A stretch of DNA of 64,000 nt, taken from Cymodocea nodosa. Lineage: Eukaryota > Streptophyta > Magnoliopsida > Alismatales > Cymodoceaceae. A program made the translations under genes and the position numbers. The stretch lies in NCBI GenBank assembly GCA_036874045.1, contig CM072335.1, forward strand, positions 23,009,501 through 23,073,500. Direction: 5' to 3'. Numbering within the stretch: the first letter of the stretch is position 1; the number at the start of each line of letters is the position of its first letter. Shown one piece after another: positions 49,510 through 63,834 of this stretch. The notes beneath the pieces are model-generated. The model ran no database searches. It saw only the letters and a program-made list of their open reading frames with translations, and was not told the DNA's origin.

Positions 49510-52055
49510 GGGTTGGCTGGCAATACTAACATTGGGAATATCATTATTTTTAGTTAATCGGGCTGTTTAGTATTTGTTTTAGCTTAATCGAGCGGGTGTA
49601 GTTGTCTTCGAATTTTGTTTAGCATCGGTCTGTCTGCGCCCAGTTGTTCTTCTTCAAGTTCCTTTTATAAAGAAGGCGAATTAATCGCGTGTTTCGAACC
49701 TACTAAGATTCAAACTTGGAAAGAATTAATCCAGACAACGGGGTCGTCCCAAAATTTCCGATGAATTAAGTAAGAAGCACACCTGCTTCCCATCCCACCG
49801 TGGACGAACCGAGGGTGGTATCTGGGGGAGGGCTTGCCAAAGAGATATGATCTTCAAATATAAAATGGTCTTTTTTTAACTCCACAACAAACACATCCGC
49901 CTCAACCCTCTCTCAATTCTCATCCATCGACGTTGTTTGAAAACATGTTTGTTTGCATAGCTTACGGATTTTGAATTACGTTAGTTTTTTATGTGATCTT
50001 AAAATATTAGATAAAATTAATTTAATTTTACGTAATATTTCGTGGCTCAATTTTTTGAGAGAGGAAAAAGAACGTCTGTGGTCACGTAGAGGCTCCAGGG
50101 AGAGACAAATTCCAGTAAACAAGCACGGCCCCTTCGTTTCGGACAATGTTCGGTTCAAATTCATTGTCATCGATTTTTTTAAAGTGAAAAAAATGAACGT
50201 CCTTATCATACACCTACTGTTACTTTTTGATTAATTTTTTTTTTTTTTTTTCAAATAAAGATATGAAAGCTGCAAATGAAATTTTATCTATTTGACGTCA
50301 ACATGCAGCTGCTCTCACAGATCAGTGATCCAATGAAGTAAAAGTGAAAGAATAATTGTTGTTGATTTGTTGTTTTCTTTCTAGTTTACGGACTGTCAAA
50401 AAATGCATGGGAAATGATATGTTACGATGTCATTATCACTGATTGGACTACTTTGGACTAATGAAATTGCAATTCAACTTCGAGTTCGATTTCAAAAGAC
50501 GTTGCCATCACCAACCACCTGATTATGATATTCGGCTCTAGAAAGAAGTTGAAATTGGAAAATTTTACATTTTTACCTTATCTATGAATGGTTGTATTTA
50601 TAACAGTAAAAATAAACCGATACACAAGACTCTCGTTAATGTGAAATTTTAGGATGATTCGTTAGCATGCTTCTTTCCCTTCAAATTAATATATGTATTT
50701 CTAAGTTCCAGATTCTTGACATTCAGGTCTCATGTAGTTAACCATAATCTTAATGTAATGTAGTTCAATCACATTATATGGCTAAATTATAATGCTTGGT
50801 AATCAAATATAAAATAAATACAAGATTATGCAACTAATCAATTTTACCATTTAAACATATATTAAGTTAATTGAGTAATATCTCAAAGAACTTGATTTTT
50901 TTAATAAAGTTCAATCCTTATAATAAAAACTCAGATATTGTAAACCAAGGAATAATAATTCAATTCCATTCCATTATATGCAAATTGCATTCAACAAAAT
51001 ATACTCTCAGGATAGAATCAATTTTTTCATAACCAGACTAGACATTGACCTAGTGAAGGGACAGTCGGTTCATAGGTTCAATTAGTCATTCACACCAGTT
51101 GAACCAGTAACGATAGCATGACGTCATAAATAATAATTAAATCATTTCATATTACATATAATAATAATAATAAAATAAGGAGAATTGGGAATAATAAATA
51201 ATGCAAGAAAAGCATTTAATCATTTGTTATAGATTTTTTATTTATTTTAAACGAAAAGTGAAATTTTAAATCAGAAGAAATGGAGCCATTTCATGAAAAA
51301 TAACATGTTTTCAGGAATTTTAAACAACATATTCCATTGAATTTGATTTTGAAATAGTGATAAAAACAGGTTCATATTTTGAAATAAACTTTCCTGATTT
51401 CAGTATGTTATTGGTTTAATGGATATGGATATTGGTTGAGTACCACTTAGTTATGTGGATTATTTGAACTTTTTAAAGAAAACCGATGCAACCCACGATC
51501 AACTAGTTAAACCAATCGGTTCACCGAGTCAACCAATTCAAAATAACAGTCAACCCTTGACTTGTTCACCTGATAAACTTGCTGATTCTGGTCCAACCCA
51601 CCAATCCATTATGATTCCGACAACACTGGATAAAACAGATCATGACCTCGAAAATTTATTTGCAATTGCACAGCAAAAAAACTTACATGTCCAGCTTTCA
51701 ACCTCAAAACCGACCTTGAAAGGCATGATTTGACAAAGGTCATCCATCAGAGTTTTCTCAATCCTCCCAAAGAACCAACTGAAATATGCTAACTAGGCGT
51801 ACAAGCCTATCACTTGGTCAAGGTTTGGCAATGGAATAGATACTAATTGTGCTCCACATCAGACCAAAATCTACAGACTCTTCATGTTGGCTCCCTCCCT
51901 CCCATCCACACACAGAAAACTGGGTCCTTCACCATAGTTGAAACGAACAGCAAAGAACAAAGAGGATCCAACTAAAAAAGAGTTTAAAAATAGTTCCTAT
52001 GAACTAACAAATGCCATGATAATTTTAGCATTTAAGACTTACGACAAAGATATAG
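49510..52055. other. Intergenic spacer, no gene recognised
   Basis: AT-rich with a T run near 50235-50250. A 92-aa frame at 51455-51733 has no family resemblance. The lower part near 51780-52055 may hold the 3' untranslated region of the KH-domain gene. Confidence 0.4.
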
Positions 52056-55000
52056 TTACGTGGCAGTTATCCCGCAAAGTATAAATGCATGCAGAAGACT
52101 TTGTGCAGTCCGCATTTGATCGGAAGATCCAGAAATGATTACCAAACCCTCCGCAGCACCAGGCTTTGGATTGTGAATCGTAACCTTCGCACCAGATATC
52201 TATTGAGAAACAATCAGCCATACAAGTATCAAAGAGACACAATTAGAGAAACCTGTGGTGAATTCTTCAAACAATTAAAGCTGCAGCATAAAAGTTTGAA
52301 CCATTGCAGATGGCCTAGCTCGAAAGGGCAAGCAAACCTCTTTGATGTCAGATAAGTTGCTGCAATTCTCTCCGTAAACAAATCCCAGGAACTGCTGAGG
52401 CACGACAACTTCAATGGTTGCATTTGTCAAAGCTAAATGGCTGCCACTGCAAAAGTTATCAAGTATCATGCAATCATAATCAATAATGTAAGTGGATAAA
52501 AACAATGCATAACTTGCAAAGACAAACCTTCCAGCAGCAGCACTTGAACCACCTTTAAAACCCATGCTGATGCCTGATTCGGAAACGCTCCTGACGTTGC
52601 AACTGCTACCACCCTAAAAATATTATAAGACCTTGTTACCATGAGATACTGTCAAACAATGGAAGCTTTTCAGTCCCCGGTAGCACTACAGTTCAGATCA
52701 ACATATTCAAAAATTTCAATGCAGTTACGAATGCTCCCAACTTGCTTGAGGCTGACATGTATTACTCCTGACTTCTCAGGTCTATATGTGGGCTCTCATG
52801 GATCGAATTAAAGACCGTCTCTAAGGTTTGTAGAAATTTTAATCTAATACAGTATATAAAAATCAGAATATTGACAAAGTAATGATAATATTTACCCTTG
52901 ACGCCCAAGGTCTTGGAGATAAATGTTCACAAGTAGGTCTATGTCCTGAAACTTCACTCCCATATGAAAGTGGGGGCCACTCTGAAGTTGTGAGCCCGTA
53001 GCGCTCTATACCCTGCAGAAGCGAAACTTAAGGTCATACAGAATCCAAAATCAAAGGCTTGTCAAATGATTTTAAAGACATCAAGATGTTGAAGAGCAGC
53101 ATACGGGAGAATCTGGTTCATTTCTTGCTCTCAGTAAAGCAGGGTGTATATCTGAGGAAGTAGACAAGCATGGAGCCGTTGTGACACTCAGATGTGGTTT
53201 TGGTTGAAAGATGGTTTCCCTAATCCTGCCTGTGATGTGAAACAGAGCATCCTGAACAGATTGGAAACTTCCTGTGACCTGTTCATAATCATTTCATATC
53301 AAAACAGGACAAACTTTGGCGATGACAATAAAACAGTGTGAATTCTGAAACTTATTAGTTAGTTACCAAGCTGAACTATACCAAAACTTAAGGTTTAAGG
53401 AAGTATGTTTTGATATCACCATCCTATCATATTAATCAGATTCCATACCACTTTTCCACCATTGACAAAATTCTATCATTTGAGTCAATGAAACAATGGA
53501 AATTGAATGTATGAAATCATGTACCTGAACAACCTCATCATTTGGTTGTGCACACTTTGGCGCATGTTCTTTCAGAAATATACGAATATTAGCACCTGTT
53601 GACCTTCTCATTTCAGCAATAATGCTACCACCCCTACCTAATAAGCAGCCAATCTGTTGTGAAGGCACTAAAAGCCTAGCAGAAGCAGGACCTTTCTCCG
53701 ATCCAGCCTCTGTTAATCTAGAATGAACACGGAGAACAGCATCTTGTGTGGGAGAGTGTCTTAATTCGGGATTCTGCATCAATCAAAAAGATGGAAATAG
53801 TCAAGTCAAACCCTGCATTGAAAACACAAACTGAAAGCACATAAAAACCTCTTCTGAAGGGTAATAACAACTTATTAATGTTATAGCCAAAGAAAATAAT
53901 CATCAGTTACAAATGGTATGAATAGCTTTATTGCCTAACATGACATGGTACAAGAATATTAGAAACAATCTCAAATATAGCTCTCTTACCTCACAGGTGG
54001 AAATCACAATAACTCTCTCCTCACAGTCAGGCACAGCATCGATAACTTTGATAGTTGCACCAGTCTCACTTTGCAAAGCCCGAACAATGGTTCCTCCTTT
54101 CCCTATGATACTGCCTACTTTTTCATTTGGACATAAAATTCTAAATATCACCTCGTCTTCAAAGGCCCTTTGTTGGCTGGAATGATAATCTTGCGCACAA
54201 GCCACCATACCCCGCATAGGAACACTTCCATGAGTGGTGGACCCAAAAGATTTTACAGTTGCAAAGTTTGCAGCATCAGCCCTCAGATTGTCTTGAAGAC
54301 AGCTGGAAACAGATAAAAGTGCTTTCTTGACTGCTACAAAACTCCCTGATATCTGCAGGAACACTACCCTATGTTGGAATTAATCACAAAAAGCAGAAGT
54401 AACACTAAAGTTTAAAAGAACGTGAAACTGAAAAAAATGAGAATGAATCATAGAAGGAGAATCTTTTGATAAGTGTATACAAATAATACAAAAAAAGAGG
54501 CACAGCGAAACATGCAAAAAGCAAGCCACTTAGCAAAGAGATTTTCCTCTTAAACCAGGACAAAAAAGTTTTTTTTTCTTTTTTCCTCGTACAGAGAGAG
54601 ACTATGTACAACTATTTCCATATCATTAAAATCATTAAACTCACTCAGTAGGTGAAATATAATTAATAAAATGAAAGACATTTAGTACTCCCTCATAATC
54701 ACAATAGATCAGTAATATTGGATGCCATGAGAGGCATATTCCACTATTTTGTTTGATTGTAGATAAATTTATTCTATGTTAATCTTTCAGAACGCTGGGG
54801 TTAAATGTTTACCAATTTGGGTATGGATTTAAACATAAAAAATGGATATTAATTCTAGATTTTGTTATATTGTTGCTTCAAATTGGTGGTTGCACACCAC
54901 CAAGTGGGAATCTTCTTGACAAAGTCCTTCCAAGGAGAGAAACAACAGCCTGATAAAACTCTCTTACCTGTACAAATATTGCAAAAGTTCTAGTTGCTTC

Positions 55001-57553
55001 CAAAATATTGGTAGTTTATATTTGAGGCAAAAAAATACCAAAACGTGGCTCTAATAAGTTCTCGGTTATTTCTATTGGTGCCAGGCTTCGTGACAACAAA
55101 AAAGCACTAGCCTGTGTTAAGGGAAAACAATTGTGTAAGGAACAAACACACACAAAGTAAGAATCAAATGCTTAGTGTGAAATGATATTTATTAAGGATC
55201 ATGACATCAAGCAAATAGCATAGGATGCAGGTAGCCTTGTGGAAAACAACACTAGGAAGACCAGCAGTGATTGCGAATTTGGGGTCCTAGTGAGTTTCTG
55301 TGGTAGCCCCACCCTGGGAAGCTGCTTGAAATAGCCTACTAATGCCTGCTTACCTACAAGCTGCAACTTGGCAGGGAAAATTCAAATGAAAAAAACAAGA
55401 TAGGCATGAAATGAACAAATAGCAATTTAATGAAGGAAATGAGAAAAGGTAATCCCAGGACAAGGGTGTTAGAGGACAGAATACATTCAACACCATATTA
55501 TTTGAAAACTGAATATAAGGCTTAATGATACCTCAAATTTGGCCACTTCTCAAGTAAGCACTTCTGATTTCAAAACCCTATATATCAGTTAAACATTAAC
55601 GTACACTTCAATGTTTTGGTCTTTAAGTGTCAGCTTGAAAAGTTTGTCTTGAAAAAATAGGCTTTCACTTGTAATTATGAACATTCTATGTTTTTCTTTA
55701 TGTACTTGAGTTTTTTGCCGAAGTTCCCAAATTATTCATCAATGGTAAGAAGCTAACTCTGTCTACGCAACAGTATCCATTTACATTGATTCTGGCAGCT
55801 CAATGTCCTCTTCATTTGCCTATTGCTGAACACAAACTACAAGCAGTGCCAATGTGCCTCAAGATGTTGATGACCCCAGTTTAGGCAAACCTTTTTTGTG
55901 CAGTCAGTTTCAACAAACTTAGGTGTAGGTTTGATGCTTTCATGTCTACAACACTGTTTTCTGTGGATTCCTTAACACAGTCCACAATTCCCTGTCATCA
56001 TCATCACCTTGAGATCCTTCAGATTAGAAGGAAATGAAATGATATGATATTGATCAGGCCAAATGGCTATTTCAATTGCTCATTTTACCTACACATTACA
56101 TGGTTTTACAAGAATGTTTTTGTAGTTTTATCAGTTAAATTCAGTTACTGATAAGCAGATTTTTGTAGTGGGTGATGATGAAATGAAGTAATGGTCACAT
56201 TTCAGGTACAAACGATATTCTAGTAGATAATGTTAACTTTCTCAATTTCAAAAACATCTTGGTATTTCATTGCAACTCATTAGTACTTTAGGAAGATAAA
56301 AGGGCTTCACCAATTTCCGAAAACAAGTAGGGGAGACATGTGGTATAATCATGAATAGTGTATGAGAAGTGTCTCAAGCAATGACTAAGCATAAGCCATT
56401 TTCCTCTCCTCCACTTCTCAACAAAACAAATAGACTTTTTGTGCGAGAAGCGCTTCTAAAAATGGTCGATTCTTAATACCATTTCCTTCTCCACCACTTC
56501 TCATTTCACAACATACAGGAAAGAAGTAACTGACATTACCCTAACCCAGTAGGTAGATTCTAAAACGATCTACACAAAAAATGTAAACAAACAAATAAAA
56601 TCCCCTAGCGTGAAATGGTGGTAACTGGAATCTATGTTGAAACATATGGAAATACCAAAAAAACAGTTTAGGAAACGGTTCGATCAGAACAATTGGAATC
56701 AAAAGAACCAAATCATTTGAAAGGAGCAAGTGATAATAGGGGGAACAAATGCAACTCATGAGTAATCACATATCAAGCATATCACAAAATTGCATTTGAG
56801 AATAGGTATAAGCATGAAATCCAACATAATAAATGAGCAGAAATGTGGAAATGCATGCATCAAATCAAATACTAGATGCAACGTTAAGTATATAAAAAGA
56901 GCACTCACGTGGATTAATTCGTCGCCAGAGCCTGCACAAGCAGGCACCTGCTCTCTAGACAAAACCCTAATATGCGCTCCGCTCTCCTGCCTGATCTTCT
57001 CCACGATCTTCCCCCCTTTCCCCAGCACACACCCAACTTGGCTACCTAACGCCAGTAACCTGCACACCACCTGCCCCTGTACCTCCTTGTCCTCCCCCAT
57101 CCTCTCCTCGTCCACCTTCAGTATCCTCTCGAAAACCCTAACCAGCGCCCTCTGCGCAGGAGACAGCCCGTCTGCATCTTCCTCAACCCCCACCGCCATA
57201 TCCCCGATGACGAGGATCACCCGGTCGTCGGATCCAGGGACGGCCTCGTCGATCCATATTCTAGCGCCAGTTTCTTCCTGGAACTGGCGGATGATGGAAC
57301 CTCCCTTCCCGATGACCCCGCCAGTGCGGTCTCCTGGGCAGAGGATACGGAATAGCGTCTCGCCGGTGGAAAGCTTCCATGCTGGATGAGGATGAGAATG
57401 GGGATGCGAGTGAAAGTGTTTTGAGGAGAGATGACGACGTTTGGAGGTGGGAGAGAAAATTGAAGAGGACGAGCCGGCACCGCCGGTGGACTCCGACAAG
57501 CCGGCGGTGGTAGAATCAGAGTGGTGTTTGACAGGCAACGAGGTGGTCTCCAT
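52056..57553 (-). CDS. Five-KH-domain RNA-binding protein (RCF3/HEN4-like)
   Basis: Eight - strand exons join in phase: 56909-57553, 53990-54352, 53525-53773, 53105-53278, 52896-53012, 52528-52613, 52338-52446, 52056-52199, giving 628 aa. The family binds RNA in the nucleus and affects pre-mRNA processing, stress responses and floral genes. KH1 is about residues 66-118 (GKGG 82-85), KH2 about 161-230 (GKGG 178-181), KH3 about 282-336 (GKGG 299-302), KH4 about 367-430 (GRGG 382-385). KH5 is C-terminal, about 545-628, with the loop YGENCSNL in place of GxxG, then ISGAKVTI. A His/Pro/Ser-rich head precedes KH1. KH2 is split by the 2.6-kb intron 1 and KH4 by intron 3, the usual layout. Stop TAA follows GITAT. 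The closest named member is uncertain. Confidence 0.93.
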
Positions 57554-58370
57554 TCCTCAACTTTCTTTCAAAATATCAAAGGAATACTATCGTACTTCCC
57601 CATTTTCTGGACTTTTTATGTATATACTCCTTGCAAGATATTGCATTGCAGACTATGTTACGTGGCACCACTTAAATTGACGAGGTTACGTGGCAAGATT
57701 TTTACAAAAAAACAAAAAAGCCCTGAAGTTAGGATTAGGTTTCGACGTTTCCGATATTACCAAGCATAATTTACAGAAAAATTTCACATTCCACTTTTCC
57801 CTCATCTTATAACTATGACCAAAATTACGAGAAAAAAATGGGCCCAAGTTGCTTATCAATCAAAGTTGGTCGAGAACACAAAGATACATCTAATTTTCCA
57901 TTTGCCACGACTTCAAGAAAAATGGAACGACGCCGGTCATAGCTCCTACAGAACTGCTAGAGACGCTTGGAGCCAATGTCGCAAGCATGGGCGTTGGAAG
58001 GGGGAAGAGGAGATTTTGCTACCGTATTCAGTCTCGTCAAGATTTCCCTAGCAGAAATGCATTAAAATCAGCAATAGACTATAATAATAATAAATTTTCA
58101 AACACAGCCGACGTGTCCTGAATGGGTTCCTCCCAAAACACAAAAATTGAAATTCGTGGGAAAAAATACGCTGCAAAAATTGTAGGGAAAAATAGTTCTA
58201 GTTAAGTGTTGGGATCCAGAGACACTTCTAAAAGACGGCTACCGAAATAATAAATACTACCCCAAAGAACCACAGATTCTGAGAAACTATTGTCATCATT
58301 CTTACTTTCAGAGGGAATGCAGTCAATGAGATGTGACCTTCCGTATATATTACCAGCAATTGTTTCTTCG
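57554..58370. other. Spacer between KH gene start and VIL1 3' end
   Basis: It serves as the KH-gene upstream region and the VIL1 3' flank. A TATGTATATA stretch near 57617-57626 could be a TATA box about 65-75 bp upstream of the KH ATG, and 57554-57600 would be leader. No other gene seen. Confidence 0.4.
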
Positions 58371-61300
58371 TCAGTGCCACAATTTGCTGCAGAAACTGTT
58401 TCTCGGCCGCTTGCACATTATGATATCAAGAAAGGAATCCACAAGCTGACCAGCTAAGCTGCTGGGATCATCAACAAGGGTGTCAATGAACGTGTGAACT
58501 ACTCGGCGCTCCTGCTCTGTGGACCTCAAGCTAAACCAGGTTAGGAATTTCATTCGAAAGTCCTTCTCAATGTGTCCCCTACACTCTAGCCACCTTATTA
58601 CTTTTACACAGTATTCGTAATGGTCATCTAACTTGCCGGCTGAGCTATTTGAAAATCTCAGAGGTGAACCAGATACCAAAGTGCTGTCACCATCTTCATT
58701 CACACTCACCGCCTTTCTTCTACATAGTTTGGACCGAGATTCTACCGCGGCAACTTCTCCTGTTGGGCATCCATCTGCCCAAGTCTGAGTATCACTCCCA
58801 TTGGACCTTGCTGGCCTTTTCAACTTCTCTGAGGTGCAGCCAGTAACATCATCGGGCGAGCACTCAGGAGGTGGTACTATCTCAGCATTGAGATCGGGCA
58901 CAGACATCACATTTAAGTCTAGTTCACGAGAAACCATTGAACGGGGTTGATCCCCTTCAGTAACCTCAGGTTTCACGACGCCTATCCCACCACAAGATTC
59001 TTCCTCCATACCATCACTGCAAAATCCATCAAGGTCACCATGTTCTTCTGCCCAAGCACGCCTTAAGATCCTACCAAGATCTCTGACTTTGAAGCCTGAC
59101 GAGCAGGGTGCATGGGCCTTGGGTTTTCTCTTGCAATTCAATGATCCTTTTTTAGCCTCAAAAATTTCTGATCTTTTTGAGATTATCTCCACACTCTTTG
59201 TAAAACAATTAGAGACAGAATGTCCAAAGTCACCCTTTTCTGTAAATGAAATGATGCGGAACGTGTATTCCGTGCATGGATGGAGGTTTGTTATCAAGAT
59301 CCTTCGCCGAGAACTTGGAAATACAATGGGTTCTTTCTCCTGTGATTTTTCTCTGCTCTTGCTGTACCATAGTTTATAACCTTTAATGGACTCTGGAGTC
59401 GATCGAGTCTCTTTCAACACAATGACTAAAGAAGAGGATGTCACATCCACAAAATGAAATTTGCAGGCAGCTGGAAGTGAATCTTCTGCACACAAAATAT
59501 ACAAGAATGAAATGATTTTGTGCAATGCATCATAGCAGGTTGGGTAATTTATTTCTTAGGAGCTAACCTCTGTTGGTTGGGTTTGAAGCAGCAACAGAGC
59601 TCAGCCATTCATCAACTTTTTTAATCGCAAGATCACATAGTTTATGCACATCACTAGCAACTGAAAGCCTGCTTACAATGCCACGGACCATTTTAGCCGA
59701 AACCCCATTCACTTCACCAACTTCAGTCTCGAGCTTTGCTTTTGCATCTACAACAATTTCATGCAATTCCTTGAAACGAGAAGTTCCATCTAAGATCCTG
59801 AAACTCAAGGATATCCTGTAACAGAGAACATCCACACGGCGTGCATCCTTGGCTATAACCAGTTGTTTCTTCCAACACCTAGAAACAATAATGATAATAT
59901 TATATATCCATGCAACAAAAATCGTTTCAAAATCAAACTAAAATAGTTGATGTTCACATAGAATTTTTCATTTTTCATTTTCCCAAGAAAAAGCTCCACC
60001 TATAGAGTTTAACCTCTTTACAACCAATCTCAAGTCTAAATAAAAGAGGGTTAACATTATGTAGACAGTCAACTGTAAAACTTATTAACTATTCATGAAC
60101 ATGAATTCTAAAACTAAGTTATTAGGGCATAACCCTCTTAGTGATATGTTGTGTCAAACCTCGAATGCAATGAAAAGAAAATAAAAAAGAAGCATTGCAC
60201 ACCTAGGTAAAATGTTCTTAAACTAGAGCTCTACATCAACACTTAGATGTAGATGAAAATAAACAAGGATAAGAGGACACCTTAATATTAAAGGAAAATA
60301 TGATAAAAAGGCTTCTAAAGTAATATATGATAAAAGGATATCCTTAAGATTAGAAGGAATGTTTTATAAAACCGCTATTCACCTTATAGTTCAAAATGCT
60401 AGATTGTAAAATATGAACACATGTAAAACTTAGTGTTGCATAAATGCAAATGTTTAACTGAACGGGTAATAATACAATAAGAGATAAGCTAAAAGATTAT
60501 TTTAGTAGAAATAAAGTAAGAGTTGTACCAATTAAAGATAAAATAAAAGAAAATCAACTTAAGTGGTTTAATCATATTCTTAGGAAGCCAAATGATGTCA
60601 TAGTTAGGGTAGAATAAATAATAAGTGTAAAAAAACTTAAAACTACTTGGTTAAGAATTGTAAGAAAAAATTTAAATTTATGTAATTTAACCAAATATTT
60701 AAACATAAAAAGAAATATATAAAAGAAAATGATTCATGTAATCAACCTCACATGGTAAAATTACGGCACAGACTATTTTTTTTCCTAAGAAAAGCAAAAA
60801 GTCAAACAATAATCTGAGATCTTAACTGGAAATCAATGTTTCAATATGTGTAAGATAAACAATGATCCCTTAAGTACATATTGTGCCTGTTTCTTTGGGG
60901 AGTAAAAGATCAAGAATAAGCTCAACGATAACCATCTCAAAGTAGTTTCCAACATGGAACCAAATTCCATACATGACATTAAAATTTCATCATGTGTTAT
61001 TTTTAATTTATCAGCATAACTATGGCATATTTTACCTAGGAATTTAACACTAGCACATAGAGAAAATAATACAATGATGTATTATGTAATCCAAAATTTA
61101 AAGATGCCAATTTAAACAGTTTTGGTTAGCACTCCAGGTGCCAATTTACACCAAATGTTTCAATGGCACACCAATTAAACATCTTTGCATGATTTCACAA
61201 TAGTTTTTTTTATCCAGCATCCATGGGTAAGGTATTCAATTATGTTAAAAGATAATTCACGTTAAACGATTATTATGGTATCCATCTTGTATGTCACAAA

Positions 61301-63834
61301 CCAAAACACAACGAAAGATGAAGCAATACATGATTTAAAATAATTTTCATAGACAGTCTGATGCATAAATTGGACACACACCAACTGTAGTAATTTTGAG
61401 ACATTTTACGAATGAATGATTTTAGAAGTCTAGCACATTACATTAAGTTTTCTCTATGGTAATTGATAAAGGATATAGGATTCAGGTTGTCCATCAATTC
61501 ATCAATAACAGTGTGAATTTTGCATCAATGAGATATCCCTACAAATCAATAAACAGTTATTTTAACAAATGAAAATTTCATTAGTACTTACTCTATTATG
61601 CTGGAGATTTTCCCACAAGAAGCACAGCAGTAGCTGCCATCAAGTTGAAGAAATTCTCCAAGATTAATGACCCCTGCTTTCTGATGTTGTAGAGCACATT
61701 CTAGATGGCAAGACAATCCACATGAATCACGATGCTCTTGTTCAGACATGCAAACTAACCAAAGACTAGGATCCTTATTATCATCAAACATGTGGCAGAT
61801 ACAACACGAACACCTCTTACAAAAGGTGTCTTCTGTAGCCATAACTGCTCTGCAAGCTAAATTTTTACAAACCAAGGCCTTAGCAGACAAAGAATCCTGT
61901 GATTCCTCGCCAGATGGTGGGAACTGAACTGGATGATCCCCCTTCCTTGACTGCTTTCTAGAAACATGACTAATGTCACTTGTCACGGCCTTTTTTGAAT
62001 CTGAGAGCTTGCATCCTTTTAATCCAACCACTACCTTCTGGTCAGATGATTTACATTTTAACATACCAGGTTGCTTCCAATCTCCATCAAAACCTGAACG
62101 GCCCAGCTCCTTCTTTGAGAAAGACATTAAAAAATCTTGAAGAACTTCAGAATGGTTAGCTGTACCAACTCCTTTATCCACGGGACTACTCACAGCACTA
62201 GAAGAAGTATTTGATCCAACAACTGGGATGTAAGAGAAAAAACATAAAAATGTCAATTTTGATGAGAAAAATCAAGATCAGTAGCAGCTACAAAAAAACT
62301 GAAAAATCAATGTAAAAGTATTGATGTTAAAAATACAAGATTGTCGTGAACATCTGAAAATTAGCAGAAAAGAAAGCATTAAAATCACATGAAAAATCTG
62401 ATCAAATTATAATGTAGAACTAAAGGTGAAAGAAATCAAACAGTAGAAATCTTTTGCATTAAAGAACAGTTATCCATTTGAAGGCATGATAAATACAAAT
62501 GAGTAGCTAACAATGGAATAAAAAACAGGAGTAGACTGTAAAAGTAATTTTGCATGTGAAAATGGTACAATACCAGATACATTGTAAAGTAAGAGAAAGT
62601 ATATGACTACTAGATAGAAAAAATAGAGAGATGCATTTCGAGGGGTGCAACTAGACAGTGGTATGCCCCCCATATCAAAATAAAGTAACGAGCATGGGGT
62701 TCAGAACTTTGAAATCAAGCATATGATATGATAAATTCAAACAAGAGGATATGATTATTAGATAGAAAAAATAGAGAGATGCATATCGAGGGGTGCAACA
62801 AGACAGTGGTCTGTGCCCCATATCAGAATAAAGTAATGAGCATGGGGTTCAGAAGCTTGAAATCATGCATATGATACGATAAATTCAAACAAGGGGAAGT
62901 CAAGATAGATTTTGTACCCACCTTTGTTGGAGGAATACTCAGAATGCTTTGAAGCTAATTTTATTGTGCATTTCAGTAAAGTGAAAGAAAATAAATACAT
63001 ACCAGTAAAATGCTAGTGTGCCAATACCATGTCAGTCAAAAAAAATAAAAAATATCACATTTGTACAAAAAACTTCTGCATGAATATTGTGTTGGCAAAT
63101 TAAAATTAATACACATGCCAGTGAAATTTTGAATACATATATTAACTTTTGATACCACGAGAGTGTGAGAAATATTCATATAAACAGAAAGAGAAAGGGA
63201 GCACACAGGTTAGCTAATAAATTGCCTGTCCCTTTATTTGTTTTTGAGCAAACCATTCCTTTATTTTTCAAGGTAATCAGATCCTTAACAAATGCTAGAG
63301 ACTACACCATCCTATTTTCCTGGGTTCTATGTCACCCTTGTCTAGTTGTTTATTAATTTTAAAGTATACGAGGGACCTCCTGTCTATCTTTATCATAGTA
63401 TATTTACATCATCATTGACATTGTGTAGCCATATTCAACATATATGGGATTCCACAGCACTAACAAGAAATTCTAGAAAACAATGTTCCCTTTGTGGACT
63501 ATCTTTGGTAAGCATAACCAAAGTTTCTTCAAAGGCTTGTTTTGAATCTATTTACAGAGCAGCACACAGATTAATAACATCACAAGAAGCATTTATAATT
63601 ATTGTTCTTTTCACATAAGAAAGTCAGGATTAAAAATTTTTCTTAGCTTTTTTTTTACTTTTTTAATCCTGCAGTTGCATAAGCAGGAATAACTCAATGA
63701 TATAGTTTGAATATGTGAATAAAGAACCAAATGCTTTAACCAATGAACAACACATTTGATGAAAATTGCAAATACAACAAGTTATTGGAGATAACTTGGA
63801 TACCTTTGGGATGTACTTTGTCATCAGAGTCCAT
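58371..63834 (-). CDS. VIL1: VIN3-like Polycomb accessory protein (VIL1/VRN5-like)
   Basis: Four - strand exons join in phase: 63804-63834, 61592-62222, 59568-59878, 58371-59485, giving 695 aa. VIN3-like proteins associate with PRC2 and help place H3K27me3, for example on flowering repressors. The start (MDSDDK, ten codons in exon 1) resembles VIL1 rather than VIL2/VIL3. Seen: HSEVLQDFLMSFSKKEL; the PHD-like Cys-rich region, residues 129-214 (VCKNLACRA, FCKRCSCCICH, DDNKDPSLWLVC, SYCCASCGK); a conserved four-helix-like region in exon 3 (WKKQLVIAKDARRVDVLCYR, TSRFKELHEIV); an FN3 domain, about 333-416 (CTEYTFRIISF); ELDLNV and PDLN near 512-524, EAR-like; and the VEL domain, about 610-684 (DDHYEYCVKVIRWLE). 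No break seen. Intron 1 holds a 148-bp tandem duplication. Confidence 0.95.
62601..62898. repeat. Tandem duplication, unit 148 bp, in VIL1 intron 1
   Basis: Copies 62601-62748 and about 62749-62898 both carry ATAGAGAGATGCAT, CGAGGGGTGCAAC and GAGCATGGGGTTCAGAA. They differ at only a small number of positions, so this duplication is younger than the one in CBP60 intron 2. Confidence 0.9.

Noticed and set aside
51455..51733. A 92-aa frame beginning MDYLNFLKKTDA
   Set aside because: No domain, no splice context and no coding-like flanks; treated as chance.
54850..55400. Possible repeat or LTR fragment in KH-gene intron 1
   Set aside because: Composition differs slightly from the flanks, but no boundaries, repeats or coding pieces were found.
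56790..57389. A 199-aa + strand frame
   Set aside because: It is antisense to KH-gene exon 1, which has clear KH domains on the - strand.
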